DNA of 64,000 nt from Corynebacterium ulceribovis DSM 45146 (GTDB lineage Bacteria > Actinomycetota > Actinomycetes > Mycobacteriales > Mycobacteriaceae). This document shows positions 1 to 10,794 of the stretch, piece after piece. Position 1 is the stretch's first letter; each line of letters begins with the position of its first letter. The notes under the pieces were generated by a model. The model was given only the letters and a program-made list of their open reading frames with translations. It was not told where the DNA came from and did no database searches. Where the stretch lies: contig NZ_AQUY01000001.1 of the NCBI RefSeq assembly GCF_000372445.1, forward strand, positions 810,823 to 874,822, written 5' to 3'. Both the position numbers and the translations under genes were made by a program.

Positions 1-1
1 C

Positions 2-289
2 GGCGAAGCTTCCGATGCAGCGATGGAAAAGGTCAACGCAATTGCGAACCCGCAGCTGCCTAAGGTCGGCGAGCGCTTCCAGGGCACCGTGGTGAAGACC
101 ACTGCCTTCGGTGCCTTTGTGTCCTTGCTGCCGGGCCGTGACGGTTTGGTGCACATCTCCAAGCTCGGCGGCGACAAGCGCATCGACAAGGTTGAAGATG
201 TTGTCAACGTTGGCGATGAAATCCTGGTAGAAATCGCGGACATCGATAACCGCGGCAAGATCTCCTTGGTCCCAGTCGAAGAGGACTAA
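2..289 (+). CDS. pnp: Polynucleotide phosphorylase / guanosine pentaphosphate synthetase, C-terminal end (partial)
   Basis: This is the 3' end of a gene that begins before the window; the open frame runs in from base 2 and stops at 287-289. The 95 residues visible are the tail of the KH region and a complete S1 RNA-binding domain ([23 protein letters not shown], then a VHISKL strand and [11 protein letters not shown]), ending in an acidic tail. In actinobacteria this arrangement is typical of polynucleotide phosphorylase (GpsI), a trimeric phosphorolytic 3'-5' exoribonuclease of the cytoplasm. The S1 domain alone could belong to another S1 protein, but pnp directly ahead of the dapB region is the usual corynebacterial order. 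Its stop overlaps the convergent lipoprotein gene by 4 bases, and no terminator is seen. Confidence 0.85.
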   Translation, partial: GEASDAAMEKVNAIANPQLPKVGERFQGTVVKTTAFGAFVSLLPGRDGLVHISKLGGDKRIDKVEDVVNVGDEILVEIADIDNRGKISLVPVEED

Positions 290-2007
290 AGTTCCCAGCC
301 AACATCCTGGACCGGCAGCTGTGCAAACGCTGCCGGTCCATAGTTGGTTAAGCCACGTTTGACGGCAACTTCGCCCGGCAATATCGACATCGGCAGAATC
401 GTCAACTGCGAAAACAGTGCATGCTCTGCCTGCCGCCCACGGGCGAGCTGTTTCCCGGAATCGAACTCGGTACACAGCCCAGCAACATGCTGCCGCAACG
501 CCGCGTTATCGATTCCGGTCCGCTCGAGGAGACCACCAGGGCCGGTCACATCATCCAAGTTCGCCACGCCATCGGCGAATCGTGCCTCCTGAACTACCAA
601 CGCCCCATTGAACGCGCGTCCGTCTTGTTCCGTTCCGAATAACGCGAGTGCGTCCTGACCGGGCCGCTCCACCAGCTCCAATGCAACCCCAATCTCGTGG
701 AGTTGCTGTTGCAATAGTTTTTGCGCCGCACGGGCACTGTCAGTGCGGTCCGTGGCAGGTATGGATATTTCCAAACGTTGCCCCGCTTTGCGACGAATAC
801 CGTCGGTTCCTGGTTTCCAACCTGCGTCATCAAGCAATGTCTTTGCTTGCTCTGGGTCGAAATCAACCGTGGCGCTGAGATTGTCTTGGTAGCCCGTTTG
901 CCACGGGAAATACATGAGCGAGTTCGGTGGTTCCTGCGCCGCCGGGATACCTTCGTAGCGGCTAGTTAAAATCTGCTTCCGGTTAGTCGCCGCGAAAATG
1001 GCGCGGCGAACCGACGGGTCTCGCAGCGGGCGACTATTGGCGTCTAGGAGGAAGAGTCGTCGGGTAGGAGCTACGCCCTCCAGAATATCGACGCCCTCCA
1101 TGCCGCGGGCGGATGTCATGCGTTCGCGGATGGACACATCGAGGGCGTTGATTTTGCCGCCTCGAAAAGCGGTTAATGCATCGGCGGCATCGACCTGAAT
1201 GAAACGTCGTTTCTCTAACTTCGCGGGCTCGCTCCACCAATTGTCGGACCGCTGAAACACAATGGCGCCAGCCTCGGCATCAATAGTGACGAGGGCAAAG
1301 GGGCCTGAGCCCCATTCACGCGGCAAATTATTGACAAAGCCGGAGTTGAATTCCTCGGCGGTATCGACTGCCGGATGCAGCACGGTGGGGAAGTAGCGTT
1401 GCCAATTCTCCACGGTATTAGTGAAAGTCACGACGGCCTGATTGTGCGACGCGCCTGGTTGTACCGATTCAATCCGGGAGTACACATTGGTGAGCGCTGA
1501 TTCAAAGTTAGGGTCGGCGCCGCTATTGGCGTGCCATGTCGCGGCGAAGGCTTCCCAGTCCAAGTCGGTGTTGTCCACAAACTTGGCGTTGCGGTCGATG
1601 GTGTAGGTCACCACTGTTTTGCCGTCTTTGACTTCCGCTTCAACGTTGTCCAAGAATTCTGCGTTGTAGTGCCACTGGCCTTTCCAGTCGGTTAAGGCTA
1701 GCTGTGGCCCGTACCAGTTCCACACGTCCGCAGCGTGTGCTGATGCAGCTTTGTGAAATGGGTTGAACTGCCTGGGCCAAAAATCCAGCGCGGTGGCAAA
1801 CTCGCCGCCATCGGCGATGGCGTCCCGAGGCTGCGCATTGTAGCTGGAAGGGGAGACGAGATCCGTGTGGATAGGGTCTTCCGGTTGTGGAGCTTCTGCG
1901 TCATCGCCGGCAGCAGAGCACGCGGAAAGTAGCAGCGTAACCGCGCATAGCAAACCAGCTGTCTGGTGGGTTCGGGGGACTTGGCGGCCCGAATCGTCAA
2001 TAAGCAA
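286..2007 (-). CDS. ABC transporter substrate-binding lipoprotein, family 5 (peptide/nickel type)
   Basis: A 573-residue protein with an N-terminal hydrophobic segment ending in a lipobox (LLLSAC, Cys about 30), so it is probably a membrane-anchored extracellular lipoprotein. The body has features of oligopeptide/nickel-binding proteins of SBP family 5: an early WNWYGPQL segment, a GSGPF motif, a DPSVRRAI segment and a C-terminal lobe. Such proteins deliver peptides or similar solutes to an ABC permease; no permease or ATPase gene lies beside it, so the partner must be elsewhere. I chose the TTG at 2005-2007 because a GGAGG lies 8 bases ahead of it; a GTG at 2020-2022 is in frame but lacks a binding site. 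It diverges from dapB and converges on pnp. The substrate is unknown. Confidence 0.8.
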   Translation of the reverse strand: MLIDDSGRQVPRTHQTAGLLCAVTLLLSACSAAGDDAEAPQPEDPIHTDLVSPSSYNAQPRDAIADGGEFATALDFWPRQFNPFHKAASAHAADVWNWYGPQLALTDWKGQWHYNAEFLDNVEAEVKDGKTVVTYTIDRNAKFVDNTDLDWEAFAATWHANSGADPNFESALTNVYSRIESVQPGASHNQAVVTFTNTVENWQRYFPTVLHPAVDTAEEFNSGFVNNLPREWGSGPFALVTIDAEAGAIVFQRSDNWWSEPAKLEKRRFIQVDAADALTAFRGGKINALDVSIRERMTSARGMEGVDILEGVAPTRRLFLLDANSRPLRDPSVRRAIFAATNRKQILTSRYEGIPAAQEPPNSLMYFPWQTGYQDNLSATVDFDPEQAKTLLDDAGWKPGTDGIRRKAGQRLEISIPATDRTDSARAAQKLLQQQLHEIGVALELVERPGQDALALFGTEQDGRAFNGALVVQEARFADGVANLDDVTGPGGLLERTGIDNAALRQHVAGLCTEFDSGKQLARGRQAEHALFSQLTILPMSILPGEVAVKRGLTNYGPAAFAQLPVQDVGWEL

Positions 2008-2085
2008 AATCTTTTCCTCCACGCAATGAACTTACCGACTTCACCGGCCGGAGCGGGCAGTAGTTAGGGTAGAAGGAAGAAATAA

Positions 2086-2853
<768 letters not shown>

Positions 2854-2907
2854 CGGGTACGCTTACCCAAGTAACTGTCCGTCTACGACGCGCTGAGGTG
2901 TGCTTCT

Positions 2908-3660
2908 GTGTCCGATATCGTCCCACTGAATGTGGATCTGATCGCCCATACGGCGTTCAATCCACCGGCTGATATTCCCTGGGAAACTGATGCCGACGGT
3001 GGGGAAGCACTGATCGAGTTCGCTGGCCGGGCATGTTATGAAACGTGGGATAAGCCGAATCCACGAACTGCCACCAATGCCGGATACCTCCGCCACATCA
3101 TGGAGGTCGGGCACACCTCGCTGCTCGAGCATGCAAATGCCACGATGTACATCCGTGGCCTATCGCAAGGGGCAGTGCATGAGCTCATTCGGCATCGGCA
3201 TTTCAGCTTCAGTCAACTGTCGCAGCGATTTGTCCCGGAATCAGAAAACCGAGTGGTGATTCCAGGGGTCATTGCCGATGATGAAGAACTCCGGGCAGTT
3301 TTTGAAAGTTCCGTGGACGCATCCCGCATGGCCTACAACCGCCTACTGGATGCGCTGGAAGAGAAGTTTGCCGACGAACCAAACGCCTTGCTGCGGCGCA
3401 AACAAGCCCGGCAAGCAGCCCGCGCAGTGCTGCCAACTGCCACTGAAACACGTATCGTAGTCACTGGAAACTATCGGTCATGGCGCCATTTCATTGGCAT
3501 GCGTGCCTCCGAGCATGCAGACATTGAAATCCGCTCGCTTGCAATTGCGTGCCTCCGGCTACTTGTAGCCGCAGCGCCCGTGGCCTTCGGAGATTTTGAT
3601 ATCAGCACCCTCCGAGATGGTAGTGAAGTCGCCACCAGCCCCTATGTCATGGAAGGCTAG
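2908..3660 (+). CDS. thyX: FAD-dependent thymidylate synthase ThyX
   Basis: ThyX makes dTMP from dUMP using methylene-tetrahydrofolate and NADPH with an FAD cofactor, independent of ThyA. The 250-residue protein shows the family signature RHRxxSxxxxSxR as [13 protein letters not shown] at residues 95-107, which contacts FAD and dUMP, and a SLLEHA segment before it. The start is GTG at 2908, with a GAGG 8 bases upstream. It sits between dapB and dapA in the usual corynebacterial order; no dihydrofolate reductase gene is nearby. Confidence 0.95.
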   Translation: MSDIVPLNVDLIAHTAFNPPADIPWETDADGGEALIEFAGRACYETWDKPNPRTATNAGYLRHIMEVGHTSLLEHANATMYIRGLSQGAVHELIRHRHFSFSQLSQRFVPESENRVVIPGVIADDEELRAVFESSVDASRMAYNRLLDALEEKFADEPNALLRRKQARQAARAVLPTATETRIVVTGNYRSWRHFIGMRASEHADIEIRSLAIACLRLLVAAAPVAFGDFDISTLRDGSEVATSPYVMEG

Positions 3661-3722
3661 TCGACTAAATAACTTCAAAGTTTTGCCGAATTTCGGCATG
3701 GCGACAACCAACAAACCCTTAA

Positions 3723-4649
<927 letters not shown>

Positions 4650-6761
4650 ATGACTCAATCTCGTTCCCGTTCGCGCCGCGTTGTCCGCAAAGCAGGCGCG
4701 GAGTCTGAAATTGAAGTGACCCAGTCCGAACATCGCGGACCAGCTGATAAGTCTGGCGACAATACCGCCACTACCTCCGAGAAGTCTTCGGACAAGGCGT
4801 CCGGCCAGTCCGCCGACCAGCCATCGGAGAAGAAGTCGGACGACAACAAGGGTGGCCGTTCCCAGTCCCGTAGCCGTGGTTCCCGCGGCGGCCGCGGTCG
4901 CGGTCGTGGTGGCAACGGTGGCAACAGCAATAGCGGCTCCAACCGTGGTTCCCGCAGTGGCCGTGGCGGACGCGGTGGCCGAGGCCGCCGCAACGTCGTG
5001 CAGTCCATGCAAGGCGCTGACCTGACCCAGCCACTTCCGGAACCACCTGCAGCACCACGCAACGGTCTGCGCATTGTTGCCCTTGGCGGCATCTCGGAAA
5101 TCGGCCGCAACATGACCGTTTTCGAGTACCACAACCGACTGCTGATCGTTGACTGTGGTGTGCTCTTCCCAAGCTCCGATGAGCCAGGCGTTGACCTGAT
5201 CCTGCCGGACTTTTCCTACTTGGAAGGCAAGTGGGACCGCGTCGAAGCGGCAATCATTACCCACGGACACGAAGACCACATCGGTGCCATCCCATGGCTG
5301 CTGAAGCAGCGCGGGGATATTCCAATTGTCGGTTCCCGCTTTACCTGCGCGCTGATTGCTGCGAAGTGTCAGGAACACCGTCAGCGTCCAAAGCTGGTGG
5401 AAGTCAATTCCGACAGCACCAAGGACTTTGGCCCGTTCAACCTGCGTTTCTACGATGTCAACCACTCCATCCCAGAGTGCCTCGGCCTGGCCATTAAGAC
5501 CGGTGCCGGCCTGGTTGTAATGACCGGTGACATCAAGCTGGACCAGACCCCGCCAGATGGTCGCCCAACTGACCTGCCAGCGATGTCCCGGTTCGGCGAC
5601 GAGGGTGTCGACCTGTTCATGTGCGACTCCACCAACGCGACCACCCCTGGTGTGTCTGGTTCGGAAGCAGACATCGCACCAACGTTGCACCGCATCATCT
5701 CGGAAGCTCGTCAGCGAGTTATCGTGGCCTGCTTTGCCTCCAACGTGTACCGCGTACAGGCAGTTATCGATGCAGCTGTGAAGTCGAACCGCAAGGTTGC
5801 CTTCAATGGTCGCTCGATGATCCGCAACATGCGGATTGCGCAGCAGCTGGGCCTGCTGGAAGCACCAGAAGGCACCATCGTGGAAATGAACGATGCTGCA
5901 CGGATGGCACCACACAAGGTTGTGCTGGTCACCACCGGTACCCAGGGTGAACCAATGGCGGCATTGTCCCGCATGGCTCGTCGGGAGCACCGCCAGATCA
6001 CGGTCCGCGCCGGCGACATCATTGTGCTGTCTTCGTCGCTGGTGCCAGGCAACGAAGAAGCAGTCTTCGGTGTCATCAACATGCTGTCCCAGATCGGCGC
6101 TACGGTCATCACTGGCCGCGACGCCAAGGTGCACACCTCTGGTCACGGTTACTCCGGCGAGCTGCTCTTCCTGTACAACGCAGTGCGTCCGTCCAACGCG
6201 ATGCCAATGCACGGCGAATGGCGCCACCTGCGTGCCAACAAGGAACTGGCTATTTCCACTGGTGTTGCTGCCGACAACTGTGTGCTGGCACAAAATGGTG
6301 TCGTGGTGGACTTGGTCGATGGCCAGGCACGCGTCGTTGGTCAGATTCCAGTCGGTAACCTCTACGTCGATGGCACCACCATGGGCGATATTGGCGCCGA
6401 TGTGCTCTCCGAGCGTGGCGAAATGGGCGAGGGCGGCCTCGTTAACGTCACCGTGGTGATTGACAACCGCACCGGCCGACCAATCAATAAGCCAAGCGTG
6501 ACGACCCGCGGTTTCTCGGACGACGCTAAGCGGATGGTTCCGGAAATCGAAGAAGTCGTGGATAACGTCATGCTTGACCAAGCCGGCTCGGGTGAAAACA
6601 ACCCGTACCGCATGGCTCAGGAAGTCCGCCGCAAGGTTTCCCGCTTTGTCCAAGACAAGTGGAAGCGTAGCCCGATGGTGATTCCTACTATCGTGCCAAT
6701 CCTGGTTGACGACGACCCAGTGGAAGACGAAGAACTGGAAACTGTGCGACCAAGCCAGTAA
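4650..6761 (+). CDS. rnj: Ribonuclease J with Arg/Gly-rich N-terminal extension
   Basis: RNase J is a zinc-dependent metallo-beta-lactamase/beta-CASP nuclease with 5'-3' exo- and endoribonuclease activity, acting in mRNA and rRNA maturation. The 703-residue protein has the HGHEDH metal motif near residue 204, later conserved beta-lactamase aspartates (MTGDIKLD), a beta-CASP region (VACFASNVYRVQ) and the C-terminal HTSGHGYSGEL motif. The first 115 residues are an extra segment: Ser/Lys/Asp-rich, then a run of RG and RGG repeats at about 66-115, a likely disordered RNA-binding tail. The ATG directly abuts the dapA stop and only a weak AGG lies upstream, so translation may be coupled to dapA. 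Confidence 0.93.
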   Translation: MTQSRSRSRRVVRKAGAESEIEVTQSEHRGPADKSGDNTATTSEKSSDKASGQSADQPSEKKSDDNKGGRSQSRSRGSRGGRGRGRGGNGGNSNSGSNRGSRSGRGGRGGRGRRNVVQSMQGADLTQPLPEPPAAPRNGLRIVALGGISEIGRNMTVFEYHNRLLIVDCGVLFPSSDEPGVDLILPDFSYLEGKWDRVEAAIITHGHEDHIGAIPWLLKQRGDIPIVGSRFTCALIAAKCQEHRQRPKLVEVNSDSTKDFGPFNLRFYDVNHSIPECLGLAIKTGAGLVVMTGDIKLDQTPPDGRPTDLPAMSRFGDEGVDLFMCDSTNATTPGVSGSEADIAPTLHRIISEARQRVIVACFASNVYRVQAVIDAAVKSNRKVAFNGRSMIRNMRIAQQLGLLEAPEGTIVEMNDAARMAPHKVVLVTTGTQGEPMAALSRMARREHRQITVRAGDIIVLSSSLVPGNEEAVFGVINMLSQIGATVITGRDAKVHTSGHGYSGELLFLYNAVRPSNAMPMHGEWRHLRANKELAISTGVAADNCVLAQNGVVVDLVDGQARVVGQIPVGNLYVDGTTMGDIGADVLSERGEMGEGGLVNVTVVIDNRTGRPINKPSVTTRGFSDDAKRMVPEIEEVVDNVMLDQAGSGENNPYRMAQEVRRKVSRFVQDKWKRSPMVIPTIVPILVDDDPVEDEELETVRPSQ

Positions 6762-6834
6762 CTGGAATGGCGGGCGTTAGTTGCTTGCCACAATCGTTAT
6801 CCCAAGCTCATACTCTCGGCAGTAGCCTTAGGGT

Positions 6835-7446
6835 ATGAGCTTTTCTGGATCTGAACGCAATGCACTCGCCAACCTTCTAGAAGAAAAGGGCCCAGACGCA
6901 CCAACACTGTGCGATGGCTGGACCACCCATGACCTCGCCGCCCACCTCGTTGCCCGAGAAAACCGTCCAGACGCTATCTTGGGCAAGCTACTGTTTAACA
7001 AAGCAGAACGTAATGATGAGATTGAGGCGGAGTTTGCGCGCCAACCGTTTGAAGTGCTCGTCGACAAGTTCCGCGGTGGGGCACCGAAATGGTCCCCGAT
7101 GAATTGGGCCGACCGCTACATCAATATGGCCGAGTATTTTGTCCACCTTGAAGATGTTCGCCGTGCAGAACCTGGTTGGGAACCGCGCGAGTTACCGCCA
7201 AGCGCACATAAGGAACTGTGGCAGCTGCTGAAGCTGACTGCTCCGCGGATGTTGGGCAAGTCCACCAAAACAGTGGTGATGATGCGCACGGATGGGGCCG
7301 CACTGACTGCGCACGACAGCCACTCGGGTGATTCGGTGACTATTCGTGGTGATGTGGGTGAATTGGTGCTTTGGCTGTACGGCCGGGACGGGACCCGGGT
7401 TGAGGTTGACGGCGACATGACTGGAGTACACCGCACCGAGTTGTGA
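6835..7446 (+). CDS. TIGR03085-type DinB/mycothiol-linked family protein
   Basis: A 203-residue cytoplasmic protein of the actinobacterial TIGR03085 group, recognised by the CDGWTTHDLAAHL opening (residues 27-39) and VHLEDVRRAEPGW in the middle. The family belongs to the DinB/mycothiol-dependent enzyme fold, whose members often bind a divalent metal through histidines; two histidines in the DLAAHL and VHLEDV motifs fit this. Its reaction is not known. No Shine-Dalgarno sequence is seen; a TAGCCT hexamer 6 bases before the ATG fits a leaderless transcript. It lies between rnj and ftsK, the usual position in corynebacteria. Confidence 0.75.
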   Translation: MSFSGSERNALANLLEEKGPDAPTLCDGWTTHDLAAHLVARENRPDAILGKLLFNKAERNDEIEAEFARQPFEVLVDKFRGGAPKWSPMNWADRYINMAEYFVHLEDVRRAEPGWEPRELPPSAHKELWQLLKLTAPRMLGKSTKTVVMMRTDGAALTAHDSHSGDSVTIRGDVGELVLWLYGRDGTRVEVDGDMTGVHRTEL

Positions 7447-7501
7447 CACGCCGATCACCTGGGAAGGCAGTTACTTATGTGAATGGTGTGACTTAAGGGG
7501 C

Positions 7502-7507
7502 TATTGT
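7502..7507 (+). promoter_or_regulatory. Likely -10 element for a leaderless ftsK transcript
   Basis: TATTGT ends exactly 7 bases before the ftsK ATG, the same spacing seen at dapA, miaB, the 23757 gene and the uracil permease. An AAGGGG exists further upstream but is 13 or more bases from the ATG, too far for a normal ribosome binding site. Confidence 0.45.
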
Positions 7508-7514
7508 ATGCACT

Positions 7515-10500
7515 ATGTCAACATCCAGTCGCTCGCGTTCGTCAGCTACGCGGCCCCAAACTCGGGCCGCAGGCCGTCCTGCCATGTCTAATCGCAACAA
7601 CCGCAGCACCCGGCCATCGGGACCTACGACCTCCACCGAGGAATTCGAGCGCACTGGAAGTGCTTTTAACGCTGTCGGCCGTGGCCTCGCCTCGGCATGG
7701 GGCGGTGCCGCTAAAGGCGTTTCCGGGCTCACCCGCAGCCTTGCTGGCCGAAAAATCGCCAACCGGCCTGCCGCCGAAGATGACTTCGACGAACCCATCG
7801 ACAATGAAGCGGACACCGAATACCTTGACGCTGCAGAGACCAGCGACAGTGGGGAAGGAGAGCCAGCCCCTGACCGCGACGGTATTTCGCTAGCCATTCT
7901 CGGCCTTGCCATCGTCTTGGCCTGCTCGGTGTGGTTCGGCTTGGCCGGACCCGTCGGCGCTGGCATTGAAGCTGCAGTCAGATCCGTCATCGGTGTTGGC
8001 GCGTTTGCGCTGCCATTAGTGTTGGTCGGCGTTGCGCTGGGCCTGATGCTCCGCGTCAATTACGCCACCCTCGGCGGAGCAGTCAAGCCTCGACTCTGGA
8101 CTGGCGGCAGCATCATCGTCGTATCGATGCTCTCCCTGGTCCACATTGGTGCCGGCCGACCACGCGACTGGGCCGGCCGCCAAGAGGCTGGCGGCGTCAT
8201 CGGCCAGCTCATCGGTGGCCCGCTGGCCACCGGCTTTACCGCGTGGGTAGCCGTTCCATTGTTGCTCATCGCGATCTTCTATGGCTGCCTGCTCTTCTCC
8301 GGCACCACCATTGGCCAAGTCATTGATGCCTGCCGTGGTTTCCTTGGTTACGGTTTGTCGCTGCGTTCCGGTTCCACCGCGAATTCGGAGCTTATTGACG
8401 AACAGGATCTGGCTGACGACCCGATTGACAACAATCTCCATGACCTCGGTCGAGCACCAGTCGCAGCAACTCGGCCCCGCCGGAGCCCACGCCGCGCGCC
8501 TCGAAACGCAGCAGCTGATCTGCCAGCAGACCTACCAACTGATACTCGACCATCGCGGGCGCGCCGCCAGGCCAGCCCGATGGATAACTATCCAGTCACT
8601 CCAGTTGGAGAACCAGAACTGCCATTTGAGGACGACGACGAATTTGGTGACATTGCTGAATCAGCAGTTGCTGCCGCAGCGCCAACACCGACCCGCTCGA
8701 TGCGTCGGCCGGCACCAGCAAACTGGGATGATGATCCAGCGACTGATGAGATTCCGGTAGTCACTTCGGCAGCCCCAACCCGTCAACAAGCCCCACAACG
8801 GGCAGCACAACCGCAACCGGTCGTCACCAACGACGCGGCAGACGCGGTGGGTGCAGGTGAGGCAGCAGCCGAGGAAGTAGGCAACGGCGACGAAGCCGTC
8901 TCCGAGGCAATGAAGGCACGGATGGCGATGATTGCGGCGCGCTCAGGCATTGACGCGTCGAAGATCCCAGCCTCGACCCCGGCGTCGGAACTGCAGAAGG
9001 ACGAACCGGCACGCGAAGCACGCCAACCAGAAGGCGACTACAAACTGCCATCGACCTCGCTGCTCATTGATGGTGACGCGCCAAAAACCCGAACCGCTGC
9101 CAATGACCGCATCATCGAAGCGCTCACTGAAGTGTTCGCAGAATTCAACGTGGACGCAGCAGTCACCGGCTTTTCGCGTGGACCAACAGTGACTCGCTAC
9201 GAAATCGAACTCGGCCAAGCCGTGAAGATTTCGAAGATCACTGGGCTGCAGGACAATATTGCCTACGCCGTAGCAACCGACAACGTGCGCCTGCTCACGC
9301 CGATCCCAGGCAAATCTGCCGTCGGTGTGGAAGTGCCAAATGACGACCGTGAAATGGTGCGTCTAGCGGATGTGCTGAATGCGCCGGAGACGGTGGCGAA
9401 CTACGACCCGATGCTCATTGGGCTTGGCAAGAACATTGAAGGCGAATTCATTTCGCACTCGTTGCAGAAGATGCCACACCTGCTGGTTGCCGGTTCGACC
9501 GGTTCCGGTAAGTCTGCGTTCATTAACTCCATGCTGGTGTCGCTGCTGACGCGGGCAACGCCAGAAGAAGTGCGTCTGATTCTGGTGGACCCGAAGATGG
9601 TGGAACTGACACCATATGAAGGTATTCCGCACCTGATCACGCCGATTATCACTCAGCCGAAGAAGGCAGCGTCGGCACTGCAGTGGTTGGTGGAAGAGAT
9701 GGAGCAGCGCTACCTGGACATGAAGCAGTCTCGGGTGCGCCACATTAAGGACTTCAACCGCAAGGTGAAATCCGGTGAAATCACCGCGCCGCTGGGTTCA
9801 GAGCGTGTGTACAAGCCGTACCCAATGATCGTTGCGATCGTGGACGAGCTAGCGGATCTGATGATGACTGCGCCGCGGGAAATTGAAGATTCCATTGTGC
9901 GTATTACCCAGAAGGCACGTGCCGCCGGTATTCACTTGGTGCTGGCAACGCAGCGCCCATCGGTCGATGTCGTCACCGGTCTGATTAAGTCGAATGTGCC
10001 GTCGCGACTGGCGTTTGCGACATCCTCATCTACCGACTCACGCGTCATTTTGGACCAGGTTGGTGCCGAGAAGCTCATCGGTATGGGCGACGGGCTGTTC
10101 ATCCCGCAAGGTGCGTCGAAACCGGTACGTATGCAGGGTGCCTTCGTCTCCGACGACGAGATCCAAGCAGTGGTGGAAGCGGCGAAGCAACAGGCAGAAC
10201 CGGACTACACCGAGGGCGTCACCGAAGACAAGCAGGCCGAAGCTGAAAAGAATATCGACCCAGATATCGGTGATGACTTGGAAGACCTGCTGCTGGGCGT
10301 TGAAGCCGTGGTGCAGGCCCAGTCGGGTTCCATCTCCATGCTGCAACGCAAACTGCGCATTGGTTTCGCGCGTGCAGGCCGCCTGATGGACCTGATGGAA
10401 ACCCGCGGTGTGGTCGGACCATCCGAAGGCTCCAAGGCACGTGAAGTGCTGATTAAGCCAGAGGAGTTGGACACCATTTTGTGGATGATTAAGGGTGCCG

Positions 10501-10586
10501 ACCCGAAGGACGCGCCGAAGGAAGACGCGGCCGACGACGAAGATGTCAACGTCGTTGATGCCAACCCGACGCAAGGGATGTTTTAG
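7515..10586 (+). CDS. ftsK: DNA translocase FtsK/SpoIIIE
   Basis: FtsK is a septum-anchored motor that pumps chromosomal DNA during division. The 1,023-residue protein has a basic Ser/Arg-rich start, four hydrophobic segments at about residues 120-265, a long Pro/Ala/acidic linker (about 290-500), then the motor domain. The Walker A motif GSTGSGKS is near residue 660 and Walker B (VAIVDELADL) near 772. The C-terminal gamma winged-helix (DLLLGVEAVVQAQSGSIS onward, about 915-995) reads orienting DNA sequences. Length is usual for actinobacterial FtsK. The start ATG has no close ribosome binding site but a -10-like hexamer 7 bases upstream. Confidence 0.95.
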   Translation: MSTSSRSRSSATRPQTRAAGRPAMSNRNNRSTRPSGPTTSTEEFERTGSAFNAVGRGLASAWGGAAKGVSGLTRSLAGRKIANRPAAEDDFDEPIDNEADTEYLDAAETSDSGEGEPAPDRDGISLAILGLAIVLACSVWFGLAGPVGAGIEAAVRSVIGVGAFALPLVLVGVALGLMLRVNYATLGGAVKPRLWTGGSIIVVSMLSLVHIGAGRPRDWAGRQEAGGVIGQLIGGPLATGFTAWVAVPLLLIAIFYGCLLFSGTTIGQVIDACRGFLGYGLSLRSGSTANSELIDEQDLADDPIDNNLHDLGRAPVAATRPRRSPRRAPRNAAADLPADLPTDTRPSRARRQASPMDNYPVTPVGEPELPFEDDDEFGDIAESAVAAAAPTPTRSMRRPAPANWDDDPATDEIPVVTSAAPTRQQAPQRAAQPQPVVTNDAADAVGAGEAAAEEVGNGDEAVSEAMKARMAMIAARSGIDASKIPASTPASELQKDEPAREARQPEGDYKLPSTSLLIDGDAPKTRTAANDRIIEALTEVFAEFNVDAAVTGFSRGPTVTRYEIELGQAVKISKITGLQDNIAYAVATDNVRLLTPIPGKSAVGVEVPNDDREMVRLADVLNAPETVANYDPMLIGLGKNIEGEFISHSLQKMPHLLVAGSTGSGKSAFINSMLVSLLTRATPEEVRLILVDPKMVELTPYEGIPHLITPIITQPKKAASALQWLVEEMEQRYLDMKQSRVRHIKDFNRKVKSGEITAPLGSERVYKPYPMIVAIVDELADLMMTAPREIEDSIVRITQKARAAGIHLVLATQRPSVDVVTGLIKSNVPSRLAFATSSSTDSRVILDQVGAEKLIGMGDGLFIPQGASKPVRMQGAFVSDDEIQAVVEAAKQQAEPDYTEGVTEDKQAEAEKNIDPDIGDDLEDLLLGVEAVVQAQSGSISMLQRKLRIGFARAGRLMDLMETRGVVGPSEGSKAREVLIKPEELDTILWMIKGADPKDAPKEDAADDEDVNVVDANPTQGMF

Positions 10587-10600
10587 CTGAAAGGCGTGAT

Positions 10601-10631
10601 TTGGCGCCCCGCCGCGAACATCGCCTATAGT
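10601..10631 (+). promoter_or_regulatory. Promoter of the terC riboswitch transcript
   Basis: TTGGCG (10601-10606) and TATAGT (10626-10631) are separated by 19 bases and would start RNA near 10638, just before the riboswitch aptamer at 10645. The -10 hexamer is a good match; the -35 and spacing are only fair. Confidence 0.5.
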
Positions 10632-10644
10632 GGGGGCTTGTTCC

Positions 10645-10764
10645 GGAGGGGAGTATCCCCACTCGTAACTGCGGCCGTCAACACGGTTTGCTGCCAGGGT
10701 TTCCCACAACCCACGGCGGCCCCGGCCCAGTTAGCTCCGCGCAAGCGGAGTGGGAGAGACCTCC
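10645..10764 (+). promoter_or_regulatory. yybP-ykoY (manganese) riboswitch aptamer
   Basis: The leader of the TerC-family gene carries the conserved parts of the yybP-ykoY element: GGAGG then a GGGGAGTA-type loop at 10645-10655, the GGCCGTCAACACGG block around 10673-10686, a distal GC-rich helix (CCGCGCAAGCGG), and the closing GAGAGACC at about 10754-10761. The closing helix P1 would pair GGAGG (10645-10649) with CCTCC (10760-10764). Members of this family sense Mn2+ and usually turn on exporters or TerC/MntP-type proteins. The family call rests on motif recognition and on the TerC gene behind it. Confidence 0.88.
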
Positions 10765-10792
10765 ACAATGACGAACTGTTGTGGAGGTTTTT
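10760..10792 (+). terminator. Riboswitch expression platform: terminator hairpin that also holds the terC ribosome binding site
   Basis: CCTCCACAA (10760-10768) and TTGTGGAGG (10779-10787) form a perfect 9-bp stem with a 10-base loop, followed by five T. The left arm shares CCTCC with the aptamer helix P1, so the two folds exclude each other. The right arm contains GGAGG (10783-10787), which is 7 bases ahead of the terC ATG. Ligand binding would thus both remove a terminator and free the ribosome binding site. Confidence 0.85.
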
Positions 10793-10794
10793 GC

